In this document: piece by piece, positions 22,301 to 30,118 of the stretch
How the letters are laid out: every line of letters begins with the position of its first letter
Numbering within the stretch: position 1 is the stretch's first letter
DNA from: Prevotella sp.
GTDB taxonomy: Bacteria; Bacteroidota; Bacteroidia; Bacteroidales; Bacteroidaceae
Length of the DNA: 53,523 nt
NCBI GenBank assembly: GCA_017619275.1
Contig: JAFZSR010000110.1
Coordinates: forward strand, 1-53,523
Direction: 5' to 3'
The notes under the pieces: generated by a model
Told to the model about the DNA's origin: nothing
The model's database searches: none
What the model saw: only the letters and a program-made list of their open reading frames with translations
Program-made: the position numbers and the translations under genes

Positions 22301-23930
22301 CAAGGTGAACGACATCATCGCTAAGACGCGCAACGCCATCCCAGGCATCTCGCTCATCTCCCCGCCTCCTCATCACGACATCTATAGCATCGAGGACTTG
22401 GCACAGCTCATCTTCGACCTCAAGAATATCAATCCCACAGCCGCAGTCAGCGTGAAGCTCGTGGCCGAGAGTGGGGTGGGGACGATTGCCGCTGGCGTGG
22501 CCAAAGCCAAGGCCGACCTCATCGTCATCAGCGGTGCCGAGGGAGGCACGGGTGCTTCGCCCGCTTCTTCTATGCGCTTCGCGGGCATCTCGCCCGAAAT
22601 AGGTCTTGCCGAGACGCAGCAGACACTCGTCCGTAATGGTCTGCGAAATCAGATTCGTTTGCAGACCGACGGGCAGCTGAAGACCGCCAAGGACGTCGTC
22701 ATCATGGCGATGCTGGGCGCCGACGAGTTCTCGTTTGGCACGCTGCCACTCATCGTGCTGGGATGCGTCATGATGCGCAAATGCAACACGAATACCTGTC
22801 CGATGGGTGTGGCCACGCAGAATCCAGAGCTGCGCAAACATTTCGAGGGGCGCGCCGAATATGTGGTAAACTTCTTCACCTTCCTGGCAGAGCAGGTGCG
22901 TGAGTATCTTGCAGAGATGGGCGTGCACAGCCTGAAGGAAATCATCGGCCGAACGGAGCTACTGGATGTGCGTATGCCCGACGGTTCGCCTGTGGAGAAA
23001 TGGCGCACCATCGATTTCGCCCGTTTGCTTCACAAGCCGGAAAGCGACAAACCGCTCTATTGGGATCGCGGACAGTTTACGACGGTCAGCGGCGTGAAGG
23101 ACGAAGAGATTATCCGCTCGGCACAGAAGGCCATCGACAACCAGCAGGAGGTGACACTCGACTATGCCATCAAGAATACCGACCGTGCTGTGGGCACCAT
23201 GCTTTCGGGCGTCATCGCCAAGAAATATGGCGAAGCAGGTCTACCCGATGGTTGTATCAAGATGAAGTTCAAAGGCTCGGCAGGACAGTCGTTCGGTGCC
23301 TTTGCGGTGAAAGGTCTTGACATCCGTCTCGAGGGCGAGTGCAACGACTACTTCGGCAAGGGCCTCTCTGGCGGACGTATCAGCATTCTGCCGCCTGCTC
23401 GACGGAGCAACGATTTCAAAGCCGAGGAGAACATCATCGCAGGCAACACGGGACTCTATGGAGCCACCAGCGGTGAACTCTATATCAACGGTAAGGTGGG
23501 CGAGCGCTTTGGTGTGCGCAACTCTGGTGCCATCGCCGTTATCGAAGGCGCTGGCGACCACTGCTGCGAATACATGACAGGTGGACGTGTGGTGGTGCTT
23601 GGCCCAACGGGGCGCAACTTCGCCGCAGGTATGAGTGGCGGCCTGGCTTACGTCTACGACCCCAACCACACCTTCGACTACTTCTGCAACATGGATATGG
23701 TGGAGCTTGGACTGGTCGAGGACAGCATCTCGCGAAAGGAACTGCTCGAACTTATCCGTCAGCACTATCTCCACACAGGCTCGGCCTTGGCAGGACGTAT
23801 GCTCGATGACTGGCATCGCTATATCGAGGATTTCATTCAGGTGGTGCCCATCGAATATAAACGTGTGCTCGAAGAGGAGAAGATGGCGCGCTTGCACGAG
23901 AAAATCGCCGACATCCAGCGTGACTATTAA
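19323..23930 (+). CDS. gltB: Glutamate synthase large subunit
   Basis: A 1535-residue NAD(P)H-glutamate synthase alpha subunit. It splits glutamine at an N-terminal Ntn amidotransferase site (Cys in HDACGVGMV; residue 32 from the first ATG, 22 from Met11), channels ammonia to the FMN domain (GAKPGEGGQLPG, PPPHHDIYSIEDL, GTGASP), and has 3Fe-4S cysteines CVMMRKCNTNTCPMG at about residue 1147. The C-terminal beta-helix (GLSGGRISI) is present. Typical GltB N-termini resemble MTQEERKTHEGLY, so Met11 (19353) may be the real start. Two insertions match GC-rich palindromes: ~162-175 (THPQPLPMKEGSS) and ~610-616 (RPSASEGA). Pairs with gltD downstream. Confidence 0.97.
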   Translation: MTNCKLQASLMTQEERKTHEGLYQSDYEHDACGVGMVVNIHGEKSHELVDNALKVLENMEHRGAETRDKTGDGAGIMVQIPHEFILLQGIPVPEKGKYGTGMVFLPKDEQAQREILSVMIEEIEREGLTLMHLRKVPTNPEVLGAAAREVEPDIKQVFVTRQTHPQPLPMKEGSSFNHDNVSALDCTLYKIRKRIENRVTDKDYYFCSLSSKNLIYKGMLTSGQLRRYFPDLSNPYFTSGLALVHSRFSTNTFPTWSLAQPFRLLAHNGEINTIRGNRGWMKARESVLSSEALGDIKDLRPIVQEGMSDSASLDNVFEFLMMSGLSLPQAMAILVPESFNDKNPISEDLKAFYEYHSILMEPWDGPAALLFSDGRYAGGMLDRNGLRPSRYTITKQGMMVLASEVGVMDFEPGDVVSKGRLQPGKILLIDTQEGKIYYDSEIKEALAKAHPYREWLSENRVQLEKLKSGRHVENAVSDLERRLVNFGFGQEDIDRTIVPMATAGQEPVAAMGNDTPLAVISDRPQVFFNYFRQQFAQVTNPAIDPIREELVMSLTEYIGAVGTNILTPDASNCKMVRLPQPVLTNTQLDILCNIRYKGFKTKKLPMIVVRPSASEGATIDKAEEALRAALDKLCKDAEACVDEGVNYIILTDKTIETAEGSVWFYIPSLLAVSAVHHYLISVGKRVQTALIVESGEIRETMHAALLLGYGASALCPYMTFAILDDLVKRGKIQEEYTTAEKNYIKAVDKGLKKIMSKMGISTIRSYRGAKIFESIGLSEDLLRRYFGTETSTIGGIGLKEIARDAIRLHEQANKQEMLQNQGLFSWRKDGIVHAWNPETIANLQLATRLGSYKKFQEWEKMVDEKKSPIFLRDFLGFKKAAKPTPIDEVESVESIVKHFVTGAMSFGALSIEAHEALALAMNKLGTRSNTGEGGEDNARYHTEVDGVSLSSKTKQIASGRFGVTAEYLVNAEEIQIKVAQGAKPGEGGQLPGFKVNDIIAKTRNAIPGISLISPPPHHDIYSIEDLAQLIFDLKNINPTAAVSVKLVAESGVGTIAAGVAKAKADLIVISGAEGGTGASPASSMRFAGISPEIGLAETQQTLVRNGLRNQIRLQTDGQLKTAKDVVIMAMLGADEFSFGTLPLIVLGCVMMRKCNTNTCPMGVATQNPELRKHFEGRAEYVVNFFTFLAEQVREYLAEMGVHSLKEIIGRTELLDVRMPDGSPVEKWRTIDFARLLHKPESDKPLYWDRGQFTTVSGVKDEEIIRSAQKAIDNQQEVTLDYAIKNTDRAVGTMLSGVIAKKYGEAGLPDGCIKMKFKGSAGQSFGAFAVKGLDIRLEGECNDYFGKGLSGGRISILPPARRSNDFKAEENIIAGNTGLYGATSGELYINGKVGERFGVRNSGAIAVIEGAGDHCCEYMTGGRVVVLGPTGRNFAAGMSGGLAYVYDPNHTFDYFCNMDMVELGLVEDSISRKELLELIRQHYLHTGSALAGRMLDDWHRYIEDFIQVVPIEYKRVLEEEKMARLHEKIADIQRDY
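19809..19840. repeat. Single GC-rich arm inside gltB
   Basis: ACCCATCCCCAGCCCCTTCC and then GAAGGAAGG; matches one arm of the GC-rich elements. Read in frame as THPQPLPMKEGS. Confidence 0.65.
21153..21170. repeat. Small GC-rich palindrome inside gltB
   Basis: CCCTCC and GGAGGG around GCCTC, encoding PSASEG in a surface-like position of GltB. Could be a remnant arm of the same family or chance. Confidence 0.4.
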
Positions 23931-23933
23931 GAC

Positions 23934-24064
23934 GCCTCACCCGCAACCCCCCTCTATAGGGCGAGGGGAAATATTTAGACTTGAAAACAGAATAATATGG
24001 AAAAGATATCAATGATAATGGGAGCTGCTCCCCTTTCCACACGGAAAGGAGGCAGGAGTGAGGC
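23934..24064. repeat. GC-rich inverted-repeat element 6, gltB-gltD junction
   Basis: Left arm 23934-23969 (GCCTCACCCGCAACCCCCCT ... GGCGAGGGGA) and right arm 24027-24064 (CTCCCCTTTCC ... GGAAAGGAGGCAGGAGTGAGGC) are inverted relative to each other. The left arm begins 3 bp after the gltB stop. The gltD start codon lies in the centre, and the right arm encodes residues ~11-23 of GltD. Confidence 0.8.
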
Positions 24065-25406
24065 TGCTTTTCTCACCATACACCGCCAGGAGGCAGGCTA
24101 CCGTCCTATTCACGACCGCATCCACGACTTTGGCGAGGTGGAGCAGACACTCAACACACACCAACGTCGCGAACAGGCCAGCCGCTGCATGGACTGCGGC
24201 GTGCCCTTCTGCCACTGGGCCTGTCCGCTGGGCAACAAAGCACCCGAATGGAACAACGCGTTGTTTAAGGGCGATTGGGAACTGGCCTTCAGGCTGCTAT
24301 CGAGCACCAACCCCTTCCCAGAGTTTACGGGGCGCGTCTGTCCCGCCTTGTGCGAGAAAGCCTGCGTGCTCAACCGTTTCAACCACGAGCCTACCACCAA
24401 CCGTGAGGACGAGGCCGCCATCATCGAGGCAGCCTTCCGCGAGGGTTACATCTATCCGCGCATCCCTGTGAGAAACGGTAAGCGCGTCGCCGTCGTCGGT
24501 GCTGGTCCGGCAGGACTTGCTGCCGCCGATGCCCTTAACCAGATGGGCTACGCCGTCACCGTCTATGAGAAGAACGAGGCCGCTGGCGGATTGCTCCGCT
24601 ACGGCATCCCCAACTTCAAACTCAACAAGGCCATTATCGACCGCCGTCTCCAGCTTCTCCAGGCCGAGGGCATTCAGTTCCAATATGGAGTGGAGGTTCC
24701 GTGTGCTGAGACATTGCCTCAGCTTGCAGATCAGTTCGATGCTGTGGTCATTGCCACAGGCACTCCCACCGCCCGCGATTTGAAGGCCCCAGGCCGCGAG
24801 CTGAAAGGCGTTCATTTCGCCCTCGAACTCCTCTCCCAGCAGAACCGTGTGCTGGCAGGGATGGAATTTAGCAAGGACGAGCGCATCACCGCCAAGGGCA
24901 AGGATGTCCTCGTCATTGGTGGCGGCGACACGGGCAGCGACTGCATTGGTACCGCCCATCGGCAGGGCTGCAAGAGCGTCACGCAGATTGAGATTATGCC
25001 CAAGCCCGTAGAAGGCCCCGATGACCCGCAGAACCCTTGGCCCAACTGGCCGCGTACGCTCAAGACCACTTCTTCGCATGAGGAGGGCTGCACGCGTCGC
25101 TGGAATATCAACACGCTGGAGTTCCTGGGCGAGAATGGCAAACTGACAGGTGTCAAGGTGCAGGAGATTGACTGGCAGCCCAATCCGGAAGGCGGAAGGC
25201 CTATCATGGTCGCGAAAGGTGAGCCCGAAATCATCAAGGCCGAACTTGTTCTCCTCGCTATGGGCTTCCTAAAGCCCGAGCACCCTCAGTATGCAAAGAA
25301 TGTCTTCGTTTGTGGCGATGCCGCCAATGGCGCATCCCTTGTGGTGCGCGCCCTCGCCAGCGGTAGGCAAACAGCTAAAGAGGTAAATGCATTCCTCCAG
25401 CTATAA
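23997..25406 (+). CDS. gltD: Glutamate synthase small subunit
   Basis: A 469-residue beta subunit that feeds electrons from NAD(P)H to GltB. 4Fe-4S ligands: CMDCGVPFCHWACPLGN (~64-80) and CPALCEKAC. FAD loop VAVVGAGPAGLAAA (~164-177), NADPH loop VLVIGGGDTGSDC (~305-317), and a C-terminal FAD contact VFVCGDAANG. The N-terminus should run from a few residues straight into AFLTIHRQEAGYRP. Here the segment APLSTRKGGRSE is inserted first, encoded by the right arm of a GC-rich element, while the start ATG lies in its loop. It follows gltB by 66 bp and is probably co-transcribed. Confidence 0.97.
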   Translation: MEKISMIMGAAPLSTRKGGRSEAAFLTIHRQEAGYRPIHDRIHDFGEVEQTLNTHQRREQASRCMDCGVPFCHWACPLGNKAPEWNNALFKGDWELAFRLLSSTNPFPEFTGRVCPALCEKACVLNRFNHEPTTNREDEAAIIEAAFREGYIYPRIPVRNGKRVAVVGAGPAGLAAADALNQMGYAVTVYEKNEAAGGLLRYGIPNFKLNKAIIDRRLQLLQAEGIQFQYGVEVPCAETLPQLADQFDAVVIATGTPTARDLKAPGRELKGVHFALELLSQQNRVLAGMEFSKDERITAKGKDVLVIGGGDTGSDCIGTAHRQGCKSVTQIEIMPKPVEGPDDPQNPWPNWPRTLKTTSSHEEGCTRRWNINTLEFLGENGKLTGVKVQEIDWQPNPEGGRPIMVAKGEPEIIKAELVLLAMGFLKPEHPQYAKNVFVCGDAANGASLVVRALASGRQTAKEVNAFLQL

Positions 25407-25466
25407 TATTTCATTTTTTATGACGTTATAACGTTATTAATAATTTGAAAAGAAAAAGACTCTAAG

Positions 25467-26324
25467 ATGAACAAGGTTCCTTTCACCAAGATGCACGGTT
25501 GTGGCAATGACTATATCTACGTGAACGCCATGCTACACCACATACCCGACCCTCAGGCCACAGCCATCGCGTGGAGCGACCGCCACAAGGGAATAGGCTC
25601 CGACGGACTGGTACTGATTGATGCGTCGCCTGTGCCGGAGGCCGATTTCTGCATGCGCATCTTCAATGCCGATGGTAGCGAGGCGATGATGTGTGGCAAC
25701 GCATCGCGGTGTATCGGGAAATACCTGTATGAGCGAGGACTCACAGATAAGGCGGTGATTCGATTGCTGACGCTTTCGGGTGTGAAGACGCTTCAGTTGC
25801 ACATTGTTAATAACATAGTGGAAAGTGTGACGGTGGATATGGGAGCGCCAGTCTTCGAAGACGAAAACCTTTTTGTTGAAGCTCGTGGATTGAAGGAGGG
25901 CAAGGGCACCTTCGTGTCGATGGGCAATCCCCATTACGTCATCTTTACTGACGACGTGGATCAGGTGGGTGAAACTGGGCGAATCTTGGAATTCCACCCT
26001 GCCTTCCCGCAGCGTTGCAACATCGAGTTCGCACGTGTTGAGGCCGACGGAACCATCCGCACCCGCGTTTGGGAACGGGGCAGCGGCATCACCCAGGCCT
26101 GTGGCACGGGGGCGTGCGCTACTGCCGTCGCTGCCGTCCTTGCTGGAAAGGTGGGGCGCAAGAGCAGCATCGTGATGGATGGCGGAACGCTCAACATTGA
26201 ATGGCGCGAGCAGGATAACCACGTTTATATGACTGGCCCTGCCGCCTTCGTCTTCGATGGAGAAGCTGCCTCCTTTGCTGCGACAGTGTCGCAGCATAGA
26301 GGAACAGCGGGAACTCCCCTATAA
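25467..26324 (+). CDS. dapF: Diaminopimelate epimerase
   Basis: A 285-residue cytosolic enzyme converting LL- to meso-diaminopimelate for lysine and peptidoglycan. The N-terminus is [16 protein letters not shown]. The two catalytic Cys lie in MCGNASRC (~76) and [16 protein letters not shown] (~212). Conserved SMGNPHYV is present. The last ~15 residues ([11 protein letters not shown]) are encoded partly by a perfect palindrome at 26276-26296 and run to the edge of an octamer repeat. Directly upstream of dapL, the enzyme that makes its substrate. The start ATG is 60 bp after gltD. Confidence 0.96.
   Translation: MNKVPFTKMHGCGNDYIYVNAMLHHIPDPQATAIAWSDRHKGIGSDGLVLIDASPVPEADFCMRIFNADGSEAMMCGNASRCIGKYLYERGLTDKAVIRLLTLSGVKTLQLHIVNNIVESVTVDMGAPVFEDENLFVEARGLKEGKGTFVSMGNPHYVIFTDDVDQVGETGRILEFHPAFPQRCNIEFARVEADGTIRTRVWERGSGITQACGTGACATAVAAVLAGKVGRKSSIVMDGGTLNIEWREQDNHVYMTGPAAFVFDGEAASFAATVSQHRGTAGTPL
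26276..26296. repeat. Perfect palindrome at the 3' end of dapF
   Basis: Arms TGCTGCGACA and TGTCGCAGCA around a central G. Coding, just before the dapF stop codon. Confidence 0.6.
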
Positions 26325-26332
26325 CTCCCCCA

Positions 26333-26376
26333 AAAACGACTAACTCCCTCAACGACCAACCCCCCAAACGACCAAA
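26333..26376. repeat. Octamer tandem repeat between dapF and dapL
   Basis: Units AAAACGAC, TAACTCCC, TCAACGAC, CAACCCCC, CAAACGAC and CAAATA, period 8. Same family as the arrays in carB, pyrG and at 33236. Confidence 0.8.
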
Positions 26377-26381
26377 TACAC

Positions 26382-27620
26382 ATGGCATTAGTAAACATTC
26401 ATTTCCTGAACCTGCAGAACAACTACCTGTTTGCCGACGTTGCCAAGAAGGTGAACGCTTTCCGCGTGATGCACCCCAAGGCAGATGTCATCTCGCTTGG
26501 CATTGGCGATGTGACACAGCCGCTGGCGCCCGCCGTCGTAGAGGCGATGCATCGGGCTGCAGATGAAATGGCGACTGCCGAGGGCTTCCGAGGCTATGGT
26601 CCTGAACAGGGCTACGACTTCCTGCGCGAGGCCATCCTGAAGAACGACTTCCTGCCGCGCGGCGTCCACCTCGATATCGACGAGATCTTCATCAACGATG
26701 GTGCCAAGAGCGACACAGGCAACTTTCAGGAGCTGCTGCATTGGGATAACTTCATCGGCGTCACCGACCCCATCTATCCCGTCTATATCGATTCAAACGT
26801 GATGATAGGGCGTTGCGGCACCTATCGCGAAGGGCGCTGGACCAACGTGCGCTACCTGCCCACCACGGCCGAGAACGGTTTCGTTCCACAGCTGCCTACG
26901 GGACGGCCTGTCGACGTCATTTATCTCTGCTACCCCAACAACCCTACGGGCACCGTCATCACCAAGCAGGAGCTGCGCAAGTGGGTGAACTATGCTTTGA
27001 AGAACGACGCGCTCATCCTCTACGACGCCGCTTATCAGGCCTATATCCGCGACAAGGACATCCCCCACAGCATCTACGAGATTCGTGGTGCTCGCAAGTG
27101 TGCCGTTGAGTTCCACTCGTTCTCGAAGACCGCAGGCTTCACGGGTGTGCGCTGTGGCTACACCGTTGTGCCGAAGGACGTGAGCGTATCGACCTTCGAG
27201 GGCGAGCGCATCCCCCTGAACCAGCTGTGGCTGCGTCGACAGTGTACCAAGTTCAACGGCACGAGCTACATCTCGCAGCGCGCCGCCGAGGCCATCTACA
27301 CCCCCGAGGGCAAGCTGCAAATCAAGGCCACCATCGACTACTACATGGCCAACGCACAGCGTCTGCTCTCCCGTCTGCGTGCCCTTGGCTACGAGGTGTA
27401 TGGTGGCGAGAATGCCCCCTACGTCTGGATGCGCACCCCCGACGGCATGGGCTCGTGGCAGTTCTTCGAGGCCCTGCTCTACGGTGCCAATGTGGTCTGC
27501 ACGCCCGGTGTCGGCTTTGGTCCTTCGGGCGAGGGCTACGTCCGCTTCACCGCCTTTGGCAGTCATGAGAAAACAGAGGAAGCATTAACAAGAATAGAAA
27601 ACTGGACTCATAAACACTAA
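26382..27620 (+). CDS. dapL: LL-diaminopimelate aminotransferase
   Basis: A 412-residue PLP enzyme, fold type I, that turns tetrahydrodipicolinate and glutamate directly into LL-diaminopimelate, bypassing the succinylase route. Family features: LNNYLFADVAKKVNAF-like start, SLGIGDVTQPL, GAKSDTGNFQELL, YLCYPNNPTGTV and the PLP lysine in SFSKTAGFTGVRCGY (K ~249). It draws on glutamate made by the upstream gltBD. It is preceded by the octamer repeat, leaving 57 bp to dapF. Length and motifs match the family well. Confidence 0.96.
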   Translation: MALVNIHFLNLQNNYLFADVAKKVNAFRVMHPKADVISLGIGDVTQPLAPAVVEAMHRAADEMATAEGFRGYGPEQGYDFLREAILKNDFLPRGVHLDIDEIFINDGAKSDTGNFQELLHWDNFIGVTDPIYPVYIDSNVMIGRCGTYREGRWTNVRYLPTTAENGFVPQLPTGRPVDVIYLCYPNNPTGTVITKQELRKWVNYALKNDALILYDAAYQAYIRDKDIPHSIYEIRGARKCAVEFHSFSKTAGFTGVRCGYTVVPKDVSVSTFEGERIPLNQLWLRRQCTKFNGTSYISQRAAEAIYTPEGKLQIKATIDYYMANAQRLLSRLRALGYEVYGGENAPYVWMRTPDGMGSWQFFEALLYGANVVCTPGVGFGPSGEGYVRFTAFGSHEKTEEALTRIENWTHKH

Positions 27621-27635
27621 ACACACACAACAATT

Positions 27636-29852
27636 ATGGAAGCATTAAGATTTCAGGTTGTCGGCGAGGCATTCAAGAAGAAGCCCCTCGACGTAAAAGC
27701 ACCCAGTGACCGACCTTGCAAGTACTTTGGCAAGAAGGTCTTCAACCGCGAGAAGATGTACAAGTACCTGCCGAAGGACGTGTACGAGAAGATGATTGAC
27801 GTGATGGACAATGGCGCACGGCTCGATCGTACGGTAGCCGACGCTGTGGCCGAGGGCATGAAGCAGTGGGCCACCGAAGAGGGCGTGACGCACTACACCC
27901 ACTGGTTCCAGCCGCTGACCGAGGGCACCGCCGAGAAACACGACTCGTTTATCGAGCACGACGGCAAGGGCGGCATGGTCGAGGAGTTCACTGGCAAGCT
28001 GCTCGTTCAGCAGGAACCCGATGCCTCGTCGTTCCCCAGCGGCGGCATACGCAGCACCTTCGAGGCACGCGGCTACTCGGCATGGGACCCCACGTCGCCC
28101 GTGTTTATCATCGACGACACCCTTTGCATCCCTACCGTATTCATATCCTATAGCGGCGAGGCGCTCGACTACAAGGCTCCCCTGCTGCGCGCTTTGCACG
28201 CCGTGAACGTGGCTGCCACCGACGTATGCCACTACTTCGACACCAGCGTGAAGAAGGTGACGTCGAACCTGGGCTGGGAGCAGGAGTACTTCCTCGTCGA
28301 CGAGGGCCTCTATGCTGCCCGTCCCGACCTGCTGCTCACGGGTCGCACGCTGATGGGTCACGACTCGGCAAAGAACCAGCAGATGGACGACCACTACTTC
28401 GGCTCCATCCCCGAGCGCGTGGCTGCCTTTATGCGCGAGCTGGAGATTGAGGCGCTGATGCTCGGCATACCCTGCAAGACACGCCACAACGAGGTGGCCC
28501 CCAACCAGTTTGAGCTGGCTCCCATCTTCGAGGAGACCAATCTGGCCGTCGACCACAACATGCTGCTCATGTCGGTGATGAAGAAGGTGGCCCGCAAGCA
28601 CGGCTTCCGCGTGCTGCTCCACGAAAAGCCCTTCGCCGGCATCAACGGAAGCGGTAAGCACAACAACTGGAGCCTCTCGACCGATAACGGCATCCTGCTC
28701 CACGCTCCTGGCAAGACCCCCGAGCAGAACCTGCGCTTCGCCACTTTCATCGTGGAGACGCTGATGGGTGTCTATCGCCATAATGGACTTCTGAAAGCCA
28801 GCATCATGAGTGCCACCAACGCCCACCGTCTGGGCGCCAACGAGGCACCGCCAGCCATCGTCAGCTCGTTCCTTGGAAAGCAGGTGAGCGAACTTCTCGA
28901 CCATATCGAGAAGGCCGACCAGGACGACATTCTCTCCTTCGCCGGCAAGCAGGGATTGAAGATGGACATCCCCGAGATTCCCGAACTGCTCATCGATAAT
29001 ACCGACCGCAACCGCACCTCGCCCTTCGCCTTCACTGGCAACCGCTTCGAGTTCCGTGCTGTGGGTAGCGAGGCCAACTGCGCCAGCGCCATGATTGCTC
29101 TGAACTCGGCAGTTGCCGAGGCTCTGGTGTCGTTCAAGCAGCGTGTCGACGCCCTTATCCCCGAACTGGAGAAGAAGCTCGCTGGCACCGACCATAGCGC
29201 CGTGTTCCACGCCATCATCGACGTGCTGCGACAGGACATCAAGACCTGCAAGCCCATCCGCTTCGATGGCAATGGCTATTCCGACGAGTGGGTGGTGGAG
29301 GCTGAGAAGCGCGGACTCGACGTGGAGAAGTCGTGCCCGAAGATCTTCGAGCGTTATCTCGACCCCGAGAGCATCCAGATGTTCGAGAGCCTTGGCGTGA
29401 TGACCCGCAAGGAGTTGGAGGCCCGCAATGAGGTGAAGTGGGAAACCTACACCAAGAAGATTCAGATTGAGGCACGCGTACTGGGCGACCTCTCGATGAA
29501 CCACATCATTCCTGTGGCCACCCGCTACCAGAGCGCCCTGTTGAAGAACGTCGACAGCGTCTCCACCGTGTTCCCTGTCGACAAGGCCGAGAAGCTCAAC
29601 GCCCGCAACCTCAAGATTATCGAGGAGATAGCCCAGCGCACCAGCGCCATCGAGAAGGGTGTGGAGGAACTCGTCAACGCCCGCAAGCTGGCCAACAAAA
29701 TCGACGACGAGCATGAGAAAGCCATCGCCTATCACGACAAGGTGGAGCCCTATCTCGATGCCATCCGCTATGAGATCGACAAGCTCGAGCTCATCGTCGA
29801 CGATAGCCTCTGGCCATTGCCCAAATACAGAGAGCTGCTATTCATAAGATAG
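27636..29852 (+). CDS. glnN: Glutamine synthetase type III
   Basis: A 738-residue GSIII, the large glutamine synthetase form typical of Bacteroidetes and some cyanobacteria, joining ammonium to glutamate with ATP. It has the GSIII N-terminal region (KKVFNREKMYKYLPKDVYE), HYTHWFQPLTEGTAEKHDSF, ATP-site residues GSGKHNNWSLST, and TGNRFEFRAVGS. Type III enzymes form two stacked hexamers and lack the adenylylation Tyr segment of type I. It lies 15 bp after dapL and ends before a strong terminator, so gltB, gltD, dapF, dapL and glnN may form one transcription unit. No own TAnnTTTG promoter is seen. Confidence 0.97.
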   Translation: MEALRFQVVGEAFKKKPLDVKAPSDRPCKYFGKKVFNREKMYKYLPKDVYEKMIDVMDNGARLDRTVADAVAEGMKQWATEEGVTHYTHWFQPLTEGTAEKHDSFIEHDGKGGMVEEFTGKLLVQQEPDASSFPSGGIRSTFEARGYSAWDPTSPVFIIDDTLCIPTVFISYSGEALDYKAPLLRALHAVNVAATDVCHYFDTSVKKVTSNLGWEQEYFLVDEGLYAARPDLLLTGRTLMGHDSAKNQQMDDHYFGSIPERVAAFMRELEIEALMLGIPCKTRHNEVAPNQFELAPIFEETNLAVDHNMLLMSVMKKVARKHGFRVLLHEKPFAGINGSGKHNNWSLSTDNGILLHAPGKTPEQNLRFATFIVETLMGVYRHNGLLKASIMSATNAHRLGANEAPPAIVSSFLGKQVSELLDHIEKADQDDILSFAGKQGLKMDIPEIPELLIDNTDRNRTSPFAFTGNRFEFRAVGSEANCASAMIALNSAVAEALVSFKQRVDALIPELEKKLAGTDHSAVFHAIIDVLRQDIKTCKPIRFDGNGYSDEWVVEAEKRGLDVEKSCPKIFERYLDPESIQMFESLGVMTRKELEARNEVKWETYTKKIQIEARVLGDLSMNHIIPVATRYQSALLKNVDSVSTVFPVDKAEKLNARNLKIIEEIAQRTSAIEKGVEELVNARKLANKIDDEHEKAIAYHDKVEPYLDAIRYEIDKLELIVDDSLWPLPKYRELLFIR

Positions 29853-29910
29853 TTACATGTGCTCGCCTATTATGCGCATTTTTAGGTAGAGCAGTTTTTA
29901 CGTTTTGCGT

Positions 29911-29947
29911 GGGATTCGACGCTGCGACAGCATCGGGTCCCTTTTTT
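29911..29947 (+). terminator. Terminator after glnN
   Basis: Interrupted stem GGGA..CGA..CTG / CAG..TCG..TCCC followed by TTTTTTA, 59 bp past the glnN stop. Confidence 0.75.
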
Positions 29948-29953
29948 ATTTCT

Positions 29954-30024
29954 AAAGACAACTCATACAACTTTGACAACTTTTTCGACCGTTATATGTT
30001 GTCTATGATGTCTAAGTTGTCTTT
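29954..30024. repeat. Nine-bp-period inverted arrays upstream of the esterase
   Basis: Left ATACAACTT/TGACAACTT-type units and right TATGATGTC/TAAGTTGTC units are inverted; outer arms AAAGACAACT and AGTTGTCTTT. Same design as the nonamer arrays in addB. Confidence 0.65.
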
Positions 30025-30058
30025 TTTTCCTTTCACCACCAATTTGGTCTGCTATTTC

Positions 30059-30089
30059 TTTGGTAGTTTGTAAATAATGCGTACCTTTG
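30059..30089 (+). promoter_or_regulatory. Promoter of the two-domain esterase gene
   Basis: TTTG (30059-30062), 19-bp spacer, TACCTTTG (30082-30089). A perfect Bacteroidetes promoter, which excludes the in-frame ATG at 30077 as a start. Confidence 0.8.
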
Positions 30090-30118
30090 CGAAGGCAAAT
30101 CTTAAAACAATGATCTAT

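Noticed and set aside
27645-29735. Minus-strand 696-residue frame opposite glnN
   Set aside because: A long open antisense frame caused by GC-rich third positions; it has no recognisable motif and glnN on the plus strand is unmistakable. The same holds for the long frames opposite asnB, purF, addA, gltB, thrC and glmM.
30077-30118. Upstream ATG start for the two-domain esterase
   Set aside because: It lies within the TTTG-N19-TACCTTTG promoter, and the signal peptide begins at 30119.
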